NCBI RefSeq assembly: GCF_016125575.1
Contig: NZ_WGLM01000004.1
Span: forward strand, 622,501-686,500
DNA length: 64,000 bases
Reading direction: 5' to 3'
DNA from: Limimaricola sp.
GTDB lineage: Bacteria; Pseudomonadota; Alphaproteobacteria; Rhodobacterales; Rhodobacteraceae
The translations under genes were made by a program, and so were the position numbers. Numbering within the stretch: position 1 is the first letter of the stretch; each line of letters begins with the position of its first letter. Below, one piece after another: positions 9,126 to 17,983 of the stretch. The notes below the pieces were generated by a model that was not told the origin of the DNA, did no database searches, and was given only the letters and a program-made list of their open reading frames with translations.

Positions 9126-10048
9126 CAGCGGTTACCTCTCTCGTCGCGGACCATCTTCCAGATGAAGCCCGAGATGAAGACCATCATGATGGCGAACAGC
9201 ACCACCGCGATGGCCGCGCCATAGCCCATGCGATAGCCGTATTCGCTCAGGGCCTGTTCATACATGTAGTAGGACAGCACGCGGGTGGAGCCGAAGGGGC
9301 CGCCCTTGGTCATGATCGAAACGAGGTCGAAGCTGCGTAGCGCGCCGATCACCGTCACCACGACGGCGATGAAGGTAGCGGGGCGTAGCTGTGGCAAGAT
9401 GACATACCACAGCATCTTCAGTCCTTTCGCGCCGTCCAGACGGGCCGCCTCGATCTGGTCGGGGGCAACGTTGTTCAGGCCGGTGAGGTAGAGGATCATG
9501 CAATACGCGATTTGCGGCCAAAGGCCGGCGGCGATGATGCCGTAGGTGGCCAGCACCGGGTCGGCCAGAATGGCGACCCCCTTGCCGGTGAAGAACTCGA
9601 TCACCGAATAGAGCAGGCCAAAATTGGGGGCGTAGAACCAGCTGAAAATCAGCCCCACGACGACCTGACTGATCACGAAGGGGAAGAAGAACAGCGACTT
9701 GTAGATGCGGATCCCGCGCACCGTCTGGTTCAGAAAGATCGCGATGCCAAGACCCAGCGGAACCGCCAGCAGGTAGAGGATCAGCCACAGAACGTTGTTG
9801 TAAAGCGAGGTCTTGAACGCCGGATCGCTGAACAGTTCTTGGTAGTTGGCAAGGCCCAGCCAGACCTTGGTGCCCAGGCCGTCATACTTGAAGAAGGACA
9901 GGCGGAAACTCGCAATGATCGGGTAGATCACGTAAAGGCCGAACATGAACATGCCGGGCGCAAGAAACAGCCATGGCGTGGCACGTTGCTGGTTCGACCG
10001 CCACCAGGACTTCTGCGGGGGTTCGGGTTCGCTCATCGCAAGGGTCAT
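9125..10048 (-). CDS. Sugar ABC transporter permease (MalF type)
   Basis: A 307-residue permease of the MalF/CUT1 class. A short polar N-terminus is followed by PWLFLAPGMFMFGLYVIYPII, the usual first membrane span. The EAA loop near residue 210 reads DQIEAARLDGAKGLKMLWYVILP. The ATG at 10048 has AGGGAGA 8 nt upstream; a second in-frame ATG lies 12 nt later. It forms the membrane channel with the MalG-type protein encoded next, fed by the binding protein encoded upstream and powered by the ATPase at 12366. Confidence 0.92.
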   Translation of the reverse strand: MTLAMSEPEPPQKSWWRSNQQRATPWLFLAPGMFMFGLYVIYPIIASFRLSFFKYDGLGTKVWLGLANYQELFSDPAFKTSLYNNVLWLILYLLAVPLGLGIAIFLNQTVRGIRIYKSLFFFPFVISQVVVGLIFSWFYAPNFGLLYSVIEFFTGKGVAILADPVLATYGIIAAGLWPQIAYCMILYLTGLNNVAPDQIEAARLDGAKGLKMLWYVILPQLRPATFIAVVVTVIGALRSFDLVSIMTKGGPFGSTRVLSYYMYEQALSEYGYRMGYGAAIAVVLFAIMMVFISGFIWKMVRDERGNR

Positions 10049-10069
10049 CGTCGCGCTCTCCCTGATCGG

Positions 10070-10087
10070 CCTCCGGCGGGCCGGAGG
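10070..10087 (-). other. Small hairpin before the MalF-type permease gene
   Basis: CCTCCGG, loop CGGG, CCGGAGG forms a 7-bp stem about 10 nt upstream of the permease ribosome-binding site. Together with the larger hairpin at 10124 it could lower expression of the permeases relative to the binding protein. The role is inferred. Confidence 0.4.
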
Positions 10088-10123
10088 AGGCTGCGGGACG
10101 ACCTTAGGCGCCCCGAAGAGGAA

Positions 10124-10153
10124 GCGCGGCGGCCAGGTGACCGGCCGCCGCGC
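10124..10153 (-). terminator. Hairpin after the binding-protein gene (partial terminator or mRNA stabiliser)
   Basis: GCGCGGCGGCC, 8-nt loop, GGCCGCCGCGC is a perfect 11-bp stem that starts 12 nt after the binding-protein stop codon. There is no T-run after it, so complete termination is unlikely. Hairpins at this position commonly keep binding-protein mRNA more abundant than permease mRNA. Confidence 0.55.
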
Positions 10154-10165
10154 AGTGTCGCGTGT

Positions 10166-11404
10166 TTACTGCTTGTAGATGCGCTGACGCGCGGCTTCGA
10201 GACGGGTCAGGATCGCGTCCAGGTGATCGGGGTAGATCATGAATTCCTGGAAGCCTTCCATGCCGATCTTGGCCATTTCCGCCGGGGCGTCACGGTCGAA
10301 GAACTGCGCGATACCGCCCTTGGTCGAGGACAGCAGGTCGAAGCCGGCCTTCAGGAAGGGATCGGCCTCGTCCACCGTCGCGGCCGAGTTGATCGGCAGC
10401 TGGCCGACGGCGGCGTTCCACTTGGTCTGCGCTTCTGCCGAGGCGATGTAGGCGAGGAACACCTTGGCATCTGCCGGGTCTTTCGCACCCGCCGGGATGT
10501 GCACGGTGTCGGTCGGCGCTTCTTCGGCACGCACGACGTCAGGATTGATCGTCGGGAAGGGCATGAAGCCCAGCGTGTCGTTGGTCATGCCGCCCTGCTT
10601 GAACACGCCCACGGCGAAGTTGCCCATGACGTAGTTGGCAGCCTTGCCCTGCACGAAGAGCGCGGCGGCATCCTGCCAGTCAAGCGCGGCAGCGTTGGCC
10701 GTGGTGTAGGGCACGAGCTTGGCCCATTCCGCGAAGACCTTGCGCACGCCATCATCTGTCCACGGGATTTCGCCCGAGGTCAGCTTCATGTGGTAGTCGT
10801 AACCGTTGGTGCGCAGATCGAGATAGTCGAAAATCCCCGCAGCCGGCCACAGCGCCGAGGTGCCGGTGGTCAGACAGTCGATACCCTTGGCCTTGAACAG
10901 CTCGCAATTGGCGATGAATTCATCCCAGTTGGTCGGAACCTTCGCGCCTGCTTCCGCGTAGGCGGATTTGTTGTAGTAAATCCCCCACTGGTAGTAGGTA
11001 TAGGGCACGCCCCACTGTTTGCCGTCGATGGTCATCGAGGGCATGGCCGAGGCCAGCGACTGATCGAGGTTGTTGTCTTTCCAGACGTCCGAGACATCCA
11101 TGAACTGCCCCGACTTGACGAAGGGCGCCATGCGGTTGCCCGCATACCAGTTCGCAAGATCCGGCGAATCGGTCGTCAGGAAGTTGCGGATGGCGGTCTT
11201 GTAGCCCTCGTGGTCGAAGTTCTGCAGTTCGACCTTGATGTCAGGATGCTGGGCTTCGAAATCGGCGATCAGGGCCTGCATGGCGGCCAGCGGGATCGGG
11301 TCATAGTCCGAGTAATACTTGATGGTGCGCACTTCGGCATGCGCGGCGCCGGCGATCAGGCCAAGCGCGAGCGCAAGGCTTGCGCCCTTCTTCAGATGCA
11401 ACAT
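10166..11404 (-). CDS. Extracellular sugar-binding protein of the galactoside ABC transporter
   Basis: A 412-residue family 1 solute-binding protein. The N-terminus is a clear Sec signal peptide: Lys-Lys, the hydrophobic run SLALALGLIAGAA, and an AHA cleavage site before EVRTIKYYSD. The mature protein shows YNKSAYAEAGAKVPTNWDEF near residue 155, typical of CUT1 binding proteins. The ATG at 11404 is chosen because GGGAGG lies 6 nt upstream and the signal peptide begins there; an upstream in-frame start lacks both. It captures the sugar in the periplasm for the permeases encoded downstream. It is the first gene of the leftward galactoside operon. Confidence 0.93.
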   Translation of the reverse strand: MLHLKKGASLALALGLIAGAAHAEVRTIKYYSDYDPIPLAAMQALIADFEAQHPDIKVELQNFDHEGYKTAIRNFLTTDSPDLANWYAGNRMAPFVKSGQFMDVSDVWKDNNLDQSLASAMPSMTIDGKQWGVPYTYYQWGIYYNKSAYAEAGAKVPTNWDEFIANCELFKAKGIDCLTTGTSALWPAAGIFDYLDLRTNGYDYHMKLTSGEIPWTDDGVRKVFAEWAKLVPYTTANAAALDWQDAAALFVQGKAANYVMGNFAVGVFKQGGMTNDTLGFMPFPTINPDVVRAEEAPTDTVHIPAGAKDPADAKVFLAYIASAEAQTKWNAAVGQLPINSAATVDEADPFLKAGFDLLSSTKGGIAQFFDRDAPAEMAKIGMEGFQEFMIYPDHLDAILTRLEAARQRIYKQ

Positions 11405-11435
11405 GGTGTCCTCCCTCGGTTGCGTCAAAACAATC

Positions 11436-11460
11436 GTTCCACTATTTGAAACCTTGTTTT
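11436..11460. promoter_or_regulatory. Candidate IclR operator between the divergent galactoside transcripts
   Basis: GTTCCA, 5 nt, TGAAAC (11436-11452) is a near-perfect inverted repeat. The right arm also starts a second one, AAAC-CTT-GTTT (11449-11459). TGAAAC/GTTTCA half-sites are typical of IclR-family regulators such as KdgR. It sits between the binding-protein gene and the IclR gene, so control of both directions is plausible. Confidence 0.5.
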
Positions 11461-11465
11461 GAATA

Positions 11466-11495
11466 TTGAAATCATAACGCCGACTCGCCTATGCT
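11466..11495 (+). promoter_or_regulatory. Candidate promoter of the IclR regulator gene
   Basis: TTGAAA (11466-11471) and TATGCT (11490-11495) are separated by 18 nt and lie about 40 nt upstream of the regulator start. Both hexamers are close to the housekeeping consensus. The candidate operator lies just upstream, which fits autoregulation. Confidence 0.45.
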
Positions 11496-11534
11496 TGTCA
11501 ACAGTCGTGCAGCGCGGGAGGGAAATGCGCCGCC

Positions 11535-12362
11535 ATGACCGGGAGGAAGGACGTGGGAGTCAGTGAACGGCAGTCAGCCGACGGAACCGTTGGCAAGGCG
11601 CTCGAGGTGCTTGATCGCGTCGCGGCCTTCGGCAGGCCCGTGCGATTCTCCGAAGTGCTGGAGGGGTCGACCTTTCCCAAGGCGACGCTCTACCGGTTCG
11701 TCCAGACCCTGACCAACCAGGGCATGCTCAGCTTTGATCCGGACAGGCAGACTTATGCCCCCGGAGTACGGTTGGTGCGGCTGGCCCATGCCGCATGGGC
11801 GCAAAGCTCGCTTGCCCCGGTGGCGCGGCCCCATCTTGATCGTTTGAGCGCGCTTGTGGGTGAAACAGTTCATCTTGCCCAGATGGATAACGCCCAAGTC
11901 CTTTACGTGGACAAGCGCAATGCCGCGATGCCCGTCGAGATGTTCAGTCAGGCCGGCAAGGTCGGCCCGGCCTATTGCACCGGGGTAGGCAAGGCGATGC
12001 TGGCCCATCTTGACGAGGCCACGCTGGCTCGCGTGATCAAGCAGCAATCCTTTCACGCCTTCACACCCAACACGCTGACAACCGAAAGCGCCCTTCGGGC
12101 CGAGCTTGACGCGATCCGTACCCGTGGCCATGCCTTCGACCGCGAAGAGCATGAGCCGGGCATCATCTGCATCGCGATGCCGATCCTGTCGTCGTCACGG
12201 CGGCTGATGGGCGCGCTGTCGGTCACGGGCACCACCCGCCGAATCACTCTGGCCGAGCTGGAAAAGCTTGCGCCGACCCTGCGCGAGACCGCGCAGGCCA
12301 TCGCCCGGGACGCGCAGGACTGGCGCTTTCCCGAAAATGCCAATCAAGCGAAGGGAATCTGA
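11535..12362 (+). CDS. IclR-family transcriptional regulator of the galactoside locus
   Basis: A 275-residue regulator with an N-terminal winged helix (about residues 15-75: TVGKALEVLDRVAAFG, then FPKATLYRFVQTLTNQGMLSF) and a C-terminal effector-binding domain. That domain shows the family motifs YCTGVGKAMLAHL and DREEHEPGIICIAMPIL. It is divergent from the galactoside operon and 3 nt upstream of the transporter ATPase gene, so it probably responds to galactose or a pathway intermediate. The ATG at 11535 has only a distant GGGAGG; an in-frame GTG at 11553 has GGGAGG six nt upstream and may be the true start, shortening the protein by six residues. Confidence 0.9.
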   Translation: MTGRKDVGVSERQSADGTVGKALEVLDRVAAFGRPVRFSEVLEGSTFPKATLYRFVQTLTNQGMLSFDPDRQTYAPGVRLVRLAHAAWAQSSLAPVARPHLDRLSALVGETVHLAQMDNAQVLYVDKRNAAMPVEMFSQAGKVGPAYCTGVGKAMLAHLDEATLARVIKQQSFHAFTPNTLTTESALRAELDAIRTRGHAFDREEHEPGIICIAMPILSSSRRLMGALSVTGTTRRITLAELEKLAPTLRETAQAIARDAQDWRFPENANQAKGI

Positions 12363-12365
12363 ACC

Positions 12366-13421
12366 ATGTCGGGCGTCCAGCTGAACAAGGTTATCAAGAA
12401 ATACGGCGACGTGCAGGTGATCCACGGTGTCGACCTGCAAGTGGCCGATGGCGAATTCTGCGTCTTCGTCGGACCATCGGGTTGTGGCAAGTCCACACTG
12501 CTGAGGATGGTCGCGGGGCTTGAGGAAACCACCGGCGGCTCGATCGGCATCGGGTCGCGCGATGTCACGCGCCTCGATCCGGCAGAGCGCGGGGTGGCGA
12601 TGGTGTTCCAGACCTACGCGCTTTACCCGCACATGACGGTGCGCGAGAACATGGGTTTCGGGCTGAAGATGAACGGTTATCCCAAGGCCGAGATCGACGC
12701 GAAGGTCGCCGAGGCCAGCCGCATCCTGAAACTTGACGAATATCTGGCGCGCAAGCCTGCCGCCCTGTCCGGCGGTCAGCGTCAGCGCGTCAGTATCGGC
12801 CGGGCCATCGTGCGTGGGCCGGAAGTGTTCCTGTTCGACGAACCGCTGTCGAACCTTGATGCCGAACTGCGTGTCGAGATGCGGGTGGAAATCGCGCGGC
12901 TGCACAAGGAAATCGGCGCGACGATGATCTACGTCACCCATGATCAGGTCGAGGCGATGACGCTGGCCGACAAGATCGTGGTGCTGCGCAAGGGCGTGAT
13001 CGAGCAGGTCGGCGCGCCGCTCGACCTTTACAACGATCCCGACAACCGCTTCGTCGCGGGCTTCATCGGCTCGCCTTCGATGAATTTCCTGTCAGGCACG
13101 ATCACGCCCGAGGGGGTCGAGGTGCCAGGCCTCAAAACGGTTATTCCGCGCCAGCTGGCCCCCGCCATGCACGGCCGACCCGTCATTGTGGGTCTGCGGC
13201 CCGAGCACGTCGCAGTCGGCGAGGGCGATGCGCTGCATGTCGATCTGACCGAGAATCTGGGCGGCGTGGCGTTTACCCACCTGATGACCGATACCGGCGA
13301 GAAGGTGGTTGTCGAACAGCGCGGCACCTCGGCCGCCAAAGAAGGCTCGCGCATCGGCCTGACGATTGATCCTGCGCTGATGTTCCTGTTCGATCCCCAG
13401 ACCGAACAGCGCATCAGGTAA
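12366..13421 (+). CDS. Sugar ABC transporter ATP-binding protein (MalK/UgpC/MsmK type)
   Basis: A 351-residue ATPase with Walker A GPSGCGKST near residue 37, the Q-loop in VFQTYALYPHMTV, signature LSGGQRQRV near 134, Walker B VFLFDEPLSNLD near 155, and the switch His in YVTHDQVEAMTLADKIVVL. The C-terminal TOBE domain (GRPVIVGLRPEHV) is typical of CUT1 ATPases. It starts 3 nt after the IclR gene, so regulator and ATPase share a message. The rest of the transporter is on the divergent operon. Such ATPases can serve several importers. Confidence 0.94.
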   Translation: MSGVQLNKVIKKYGDVQVIHGVDLQVADGEFCVFVGPSGCGKSTLLRMVAGLEETTGGSIGIGSRDVTRLDPAERGVAMVFQTYALYPHMTVRENMGFGLKMNGYPKAEIDAKVAEASRILKLDEYLARKPAALSGGQRQRVSIGRAIVRGPEVFLFDEPLSNLDAELRVEMRVEIARLHKEIGATMIYVTHDQVEAMTLADKIVVLRKGVIEQVGAPLDLYNDPDNRFVAGFIGSPSMNFLSGTITPEGVEVPGLKTVIPRQLAPAMHGRPVIVGLRPEHVAVGEGDALHVDLTENLGGVAFTHLMTDTGEKVVVEQRGTSAAKEGSRIGLTIDPALMFLFDPQTEQRIR

Positions 13422-13436
13422 CGCCTGCGCCGCGCC

Positions 13437-14309
13437 CTACCGCTTGCCGTAGTAGAGGCCGACCACGTGTTCGGCCTCTGCAAAGAAAAGCCAGCGTTGG
13501 GCAAGGATGCCCGCGATATGGGATATCGCCGCGCATGCGATCCAAAGCGGATTGTACGGCAGCACCAGAAACGCAATCGGCACGCCGAAGCCGACGATCA
13601 GCGCGATAAGGCGTAGCTGGGCCGCGTGTCTGCGCCCGACCACGTAGACAAATTCGCGCAGCAGGAAATTGGTGCCGGTATGCGGCGGCTCGAACGCGCG
13701 GACGCGACCGAGATTGCCCAGCCCCGTCGCGCTGGCCAGCGTCGTGCCGGAGCCGGCCAGCCGGCCGTCGCCTGTCATCCACGCCACGACCTGCACCGTG
13801 CCGCCGATCGCCAGCAATGGCAGCGCGAACAGCGTCTGCCCGGCCAGCACGGCCCCACCGCCCAGCGACAACAGCAGGAACATCGCGGGTGTGCTCCAAT
13901 GGTGCCATCGCGGCACAGTTTTCAACTGTGTGTAGATCATCGAGGTGGTGAAGACGGTCAGGATTGCCAGCAGTCCACCAAGGACGCCAACGGCCGCGAA
14001 CCGCTGGCCCGCAAACACCAGCCCTGCGCCAAAGACGGCCATGATCAGAAGTGTCGCCACGCTGGTCCACGCCTCGCGGCTGAGCCAGCTGGTACGCCAT
14101 TGCGTGAAGGCGCGGATTGCCCGCTCCGGCCGGCCAAGGTGAAACGTTGAGGCAAGTAGCCCACCCACCGCCATGGCATAGGCCAGCGCGAAATAGGCGA
14201 ACGCCGCCCAGCCGGTGACAAAGGGCATACCCAGCCCCAGCCAGAACAGCAGGCCAAAGCCAAGGCCCGAGAAGGTGGTAAAGATGATGACGGATGGTGC
14301 GGGATGCAT
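13437..14309 (-). CDS. soeC: Sulfite dehydrogenase membrane anchor (SoeC; DmsC/NrfD-like)
   Basis: A 290-residue integral membrane protein with about eight hydrophobic segments, of the DMSO reductase anchor (DmsC) family. The N-terminal PSVIIFTTFSGLGFGLLFWLG and the GRPERAIRAFTQWRTSWLSREAW loop near residue 60 are typical. It anchors the catalytic pair to the cytoplasmic membrane and passes electrons to quinone. Its start codon directly abuts the stop of the iron-sulfur subunit gene (TAGATG). The SoeC assignment rather than DmsC rests on the SoeA partner lacking a Tat signal and on the taurine genes next door. Confidence 0.82.
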   Translation of the reverse strand: MHPAPSVIIFTTFSGLGFGLLFWLGLGMPFVTGWAAFAYFALAYAMAVGGLLASTFHLGRPERAIRAFTQWRTSWLSREAWTSVATLLIMAVFGAGLVFAGQRFAAVGVLGGLLAILTVFTTSMIYTQLKTVPRWHHWSTPAMFLLLSLGGGAVLAGQTLFALPLLAIGGTVQVVAWMTGDGRLAGSGTTLASATGLGNLGRVRAFEPPHTGTNFLLREFVYVVGRRHAAQLRLIALIVGFGVPIAFLVLPYNPLWIACAAISHIAGILAQRWLFFAEAEHVVGLYYGKR

Positions 14310-15071
14310 CTATTTCGCGCCTCCGGGCAGTGCGCTCAGCGCCTTGTCGAGCCATGCGACGAACCCCTTGGCCTCGCCCGCGACGGGGGCAAGGTAGGGG
14401 GCGAGGATGTCGATCTCGTCGGCGGTGTCCTTGGGGCGCGGCGGCAGATACTTGTTGACGGGTTTGGTGCCCTGTTCCGGCATCAGGTCCATGCCGCCCC
14501 GTTCGGCCACAAGGCGGCTGACCGCGCTGTCTTCATCGCCCAAGTCGCCGAAATGGCGCGCGCCGGCGGGGCAGGTGCGCACGCAGGCCGGCACCCGGTC
14601 TTCCTCGGGCAGATTGGTGTTGTAGATCCGGTCCACGCAAAGGGTGCATTTCTTCATCACGCCCGCCGCCGTATCCAGTTCGCGCGCGCCATAGGGGCAA
14701 GCCCAGGCGCACAGCGAACAGCCGATGCAGGCATCCTCGTTGACCAGCACGATGCCATCCTCGGCGCGCTTGTAGCTGGCGCCGGTGGGGCAGACGGTGA
14801 CGCAGGGCGCATCCTCGCAATGCAGGCAGGACTTCGGGAAATGGATCAGCTTGGCGGTGCCCTCATCCGGCGTCACCTCGTAGGAATGGACGCGGTTGAG
14901 GAAGGTGCCCGACGGGTCGGCGCCATAGGCATCCATGTCCGACAGCGGCGCGCCGTAATTCTCGGTGTTCCAGCCCTTGCAGGAAATCACGCAGGCATGG
15001 CAGCCGACGCAGGTGTCAAGGTCGATGACAAGGCCAAGCTTGACCTTGGACGGTGGGGGTAGTTGCGTCAT
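14310..15071 (-). CDS. soeB: Sulfite dehydrogenase iron-sulfur subunit (SoeB; DmsB-like ferredoxin)
   Basis: A 253-residue electron-transfer subunit with four ferredoxin-type [4Fe-4S] motifs. DTCVGCHACVISCKGWN is near residue 18; CLHCEDAPCVTVCPTGA, ACIGCSLCAWACPYGA and CTLCVDRIY with CVRTCPAGA follow. This is the standard DmsB/PsrB arrangement that conducts electrons from the molybdenum subunit to the membrane anchor. There is no signal sequence. Its start overlaps the soeA stop by 4 nt and its stop touches the soeC start, so the three are one operon. Confidence 0.87.
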   Translation of the reverse strand: MTQLPPPSKVKLGLVIDLDTCVGCHACVISCKGWNTENYGAPLSDMDAYGADPSGTFLNRVHSYEVTPDEGTAKLIHFPKSCLHCEDAPCVTVCPTGASYKRAEDGIVLVNEDACIGCSLCAWACPYGARELDTAAGVMKKCTLCVDRIYNTNLPEEDRVPACVRTCPAGARHFGDLGDEDSAVSRLVAERGGMDLMPEQGTKPVNKYLPPRPKDTADEIDILAPYLAPVAGEAKGFVAWLDKALSALPGGAK

Positions 15072-17899
15072 TTGCCGACTTTCCAGGCAAGATCATGGGG
15101 CGCCGCGGGCACCGGCGAGGCGATGGGCGGGAAGACGGGCTGGGCCTCGGCTGGTGCGTCGACCCGCTCGATTTTCACCCTCAGGTCAAACCACGCCGCC
15201 TGCCCGGTGACCGGGTCGGAGTTGGCCCAGCGCTGGCCGTCGCCCTTGGGCGGCAGAAGCTCGTGAATGATGTGGTTGAGAAGAAAGCCTTCGGTGGCCT
15301 CGGGTGCATCGTTGTCCAGCGCCCATGCCCCCTTGCGCTTGCCGATGGCGTTCCATGTCCAGACGGTATTTTCGTTCAGCGCGGCCATGTGCGCCACCGG
15401 CACCACGATGCTGCCATTCACGGAACTGACCCGCGCCCAGTCCCCGTCCTTGAAACCGTTGGCCTCCCAGATCTTCGTGGGCACATAGAGGGGGTTGCGC
15501 CCGTGCAATTGCCGCAGCCATGCGTTCTGCGTGCCCCAGCTGTGATACATCGCCATCGGACGCTGGGTCAGCGCGTGGATCGGGTAGGCGGCGGTATCGA
15601 CCACGCCATCCTCGAAAGGCGCATACCAGATCGGCAGCGGGTCCATCGTGGCAGTCATTCGCGCGCGCAGGTGCTCTGGCGGCTGGCGCGGCCCCTCGCC
15701 CTCGGCCGCCATCTGGAACCGGCGCAGGGGTTCTGCGTAAAGCTGGAAGATGTAGGGCTGCGGGCTGTCGTAAAAGCCCATCTTCACCGCCCAGTCCTGA
15801 TAGGCGGTGTTGAAGGGTTTGTAATAGGCCGCCTCCTCCGGCACGTGCGCCATCCAGAAGCCGCCATTGGCGATGTAGGTGTCCAGCTGGTCGGGGTTGG
15901 GCGCACCGCGCCCGCCCTGCAGGCTGCCATCTTCGGCCTTGCGCCAGCCCGCCAGCGGGCCGATGCCGGGGCGGCGGACATGGTTGGTGATGTAATCGGC
16001 GTAATCGGCGTATTTCTGGCTGCCATCCTCGTTGACGAAACCGGGCAGGCCCAGCTTTGCGCCCAGTTCGCACAGGACCGACTGGAAGCCGCGCACGTTG
16101 CGGTCGGGCTGAACCACCGGCCAGCGGATGGCATCGGCAGCGGCATCGGCCTCGCAGATCGGACGGTCGAGCAGGCTGATGCAATCGTGCCGTTCAAGGT
16201 AGGTCGTGTCGGGCAGGATCAGGTCGGCATAGGCCACCATCTCGGACGAATAGGCGTCGGAATAGATGATCCGCGGGATCACGTAATCGCCGTTCGCGTC
16301 GGTGTCGGTCAGCATCTGCATGACGCCGCGCGTGTTCATCGACGAGTTCCACGACATGTTGGCCATGTAGAGAAACAGCGTGTCGATCTTGTAGGGATCG
16401 CCGGCATGGGCATTGGAGATGACCATGTGCATCAATCCATGTGCGCTTAGCGGGTTCTCCCAGGAAAACGCCTTGTCGATGCGGGCGGGCGCGCCTGAGT
16501 CGTCCAGGCACAGGTCCTCGGGGCCTTGCGGATATCCCAGGTGCGGGCCGTTCAGCGCGGCGCCGGGCGTGACCTTGCAATGCGGCTTGGGGTGGGCATG
16601 CGCGGGCTTGGGGTAGGGCGGCTTGAACCGCATGCCGCCGGGGGTTTCTACGGCACCAATCAGGATTTGCAGCATGTGCAGCGCGCGCGCCGTCTGGAAC
16701 CCGTTGGAATGGGCCGAGATGCCGCGCATCGCGTGCATCGACACCGCGCGGCCCACCATCTTGTCCTGTTTCCGCCCGCGGAAATCGGTCCAGGGCCGGT
16801 CGAGGATGACGGGGTCGTCGAAGGCCGCGCGCGCGATCTCGGCCGCAAGCTGGCGGATCCGGGCGGCGGGAATGCCGCAGCGGTCGGCCACGGCCTCGGG
16901 CGCGTAATCGTCGCAGATGTATTTCTCGGCCATCAGGTGGAAGACCGGGCGATGGGTGACGCCGTCCGCGCTGTGGGTCGCTGACAGGTCCGGCTCTACC
17001 CCGGCGCCGTTCCAGGGTGCCAGCTGACCGGTGCGCCGGTCGATGACCTGCGGCTGGCCCTGCGCGTCGCGCAACAGCAGCCCCGCCTGCGGCGAGGCCG
17101 GGTCTTCGTTCACGAGGCAGGCGGCGTTGGTGTAATGTGCGAGGTAATCCAGATCGACCTTCCCGGCCTTCATCAGCAGGTGCACAAGCGACAGGATCAA
17201 CAGCCCATCGGTGCCGGGCGTGATGCCGTACCAGTCATCCGCCACGGCATTGTAGCCCGAGCGGATCGGGTTGATCCCCACCACCTTGGCGCCGCGCGCC
17301 TTCAGCTTGCCGATGCCCATCTTGATGGGGTTGCTGTCATGGTCCTCGGCCACGCCGAAGATCAGGAACAGCTTGGCATGGTCCCAGTCGGGCTGGCCGA
17401 ATTCCCAGAACGCGCCGCCCATCGTGTAGATGCCCGCCGCCGCCATATTGACCGAGCAGAAGCCGCCATGGGCCGCATAATTCGGCGTGCCGAACCCCTG
17501 CGCCCACATCGAGGTGAAGCTTTGCGACTGGTCGCGCCCGGTGAAAAAGGCGAGCTTTTCCGGCGCGGCCGCGCGGATCGGCGCCAGACAGTCGGTGGCG
17601 ATCTGCAGTGCCTCGTCCCAGCTGATTTCCTCGAACTGGCCCGAACCGCGGGGGCCCACCCGCTTCATCGGCGCGCGCAGGCGCGAGGGCGCGTTGTGCT
17701 GCATGATGCCCGCGCTGCCCTTGGCGCAAAGCACGCCCTGGTTCACCGGGTGGTCGCGGTTGCCCTCGATATAGGCGACCTTGCCATCCTTCATATGCAC
17801 GTTGATGCCGCAGCGGCAGGCGCACATGTAACAGGTGGTCTTGCGCACCTCGTCGGAAACCTTGGGCGAGGTATCGATCTGCGGTTGGTCGAGGCTCAT
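15068..17899 (-). CDS. soeA: Sulfite dehydrogenase catalytic subunit (SoeA; molybdopterin oxidoreductase)
   Basis: A 943-residue DMSO-reductase-superfamily enzyme. An N-terminal [4Fe-4S] site (TTCYMCACRCGINV, residues 21-34, then GVLCAKGSAG) leads into bis-MGD binding regions and a C-terminal molydopterin dinucleotide-binding domain (HALTQRPMAMYHSWGTQNAWL). No twin-arginine signal precedes the cluster, so the complex faces the cytoplasm, as reported for SoeABC and unlike DmsA. The ATG at 17899 has AGGGA upstream; the open frame extends 18 codons further without homology. With tauE, pta, ackA and xsc upstream, oxidation of sulfite released by Xsc to sulfate is the best call. Another sulfur or thiol substrate remains possible. 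Confidence 0.82.
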   Translation of the reverse strand: MSLDQPQIDTSPKVSDEVRKTTCYMCACRCGINVHMKDGKVAYIEGNRDHPVNQGVLCAKGSAGIMQHNAPSRLRAPMKRVGPRGSGQFEEISWDEALQIATDCLAPIRAAAPEKLAFFTGRDQSQSFTSMWAQGFGTPNYAAHGGFCSVNMAAAGIYTMGGAFWEFGQPDWDHAKLFLIFGVAEDHDSNPIKMGIGKLKARGAKVVGINPIRSGYNAVADDWYGITPGTDGLLILSLVHLLMKAGKVDLDYLAHYTNAACLVNEDPASPQAGLLLRDAQGQPQVIDRRTGQLAPWNGAGVEPDLSATHSADGVTHRPVFHLMAEKYICDDYAPEAVADRCGIPAARIRQLAAEIARAAFDDPVILDRPWTDFRGRKQDKMVGRAVSMHAMRGISAHSNGFQTARALHMLQILIGAVETPGGMRFKPPYPKPAHAHPKPHCKVTPGAALNGPHLGYPQGPEDLCLDDSGAPARIDKAFSWENPLSAHGLMHMVISNAHAGDPYKIDTLFLYMANMSWNSSMNTRGVMQMLTDTDANGDYVIPRIIYSDAYSSEMVAYADLILPDTTYLERHDCISLLDRPICEADAAADAIRWPVVQPDRNVRGFQSVLCELGAKLGLPGFVNEDGSQKYADYADYITNHVRRPGIGPLAGWRKAEDGSLQGGRGAPNPDQLDTYIANGGFWMAHVPEEAAYYKPFNTAYQDWAVKMGFYDSPQPYIFQLYAEPLRRFQMAAEGEGPRQPPEHLRARMTATMDPLPIWYAPFEDGVVDTAAYPIHALTQRPMAMYHSWGTQNAWLRQLHGRNPLYVPTKIWEANGFKDGDWARVSSVNGSIVVPVAHMAALNENTVWTWNAIGKRKGAWALDNDAPEATEGFLLNHIIHELLPPKGDGQRWANSDPVTGQAAWFDLRVKIERVDAPAEAQPVFPPIASPVPAAPHDLAWKVGK

Positions 17900-17983
17900 G
17901 CGGTGTCCCTGCGGCGTTTCGTTTTCGGCGACCCTAGACCGGGATTCGCCCAAAGCATAGTGAAAATGAAATATGTGAATGCA

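Noticed and set aside
9512-11449. 645-codon open frame antisense to the ABC transporter genes
   Set aside because: It lies opposite clear MalF-type permease and binding-protein genes and shows no motif.
15068-17899. Call as DMSO or TMAO reductase
   Set aside because: No Tat signal is present and the operon lies beside xsc, tauE, pta and ackA, which fits cytoplasmic-facing SoeABC better.
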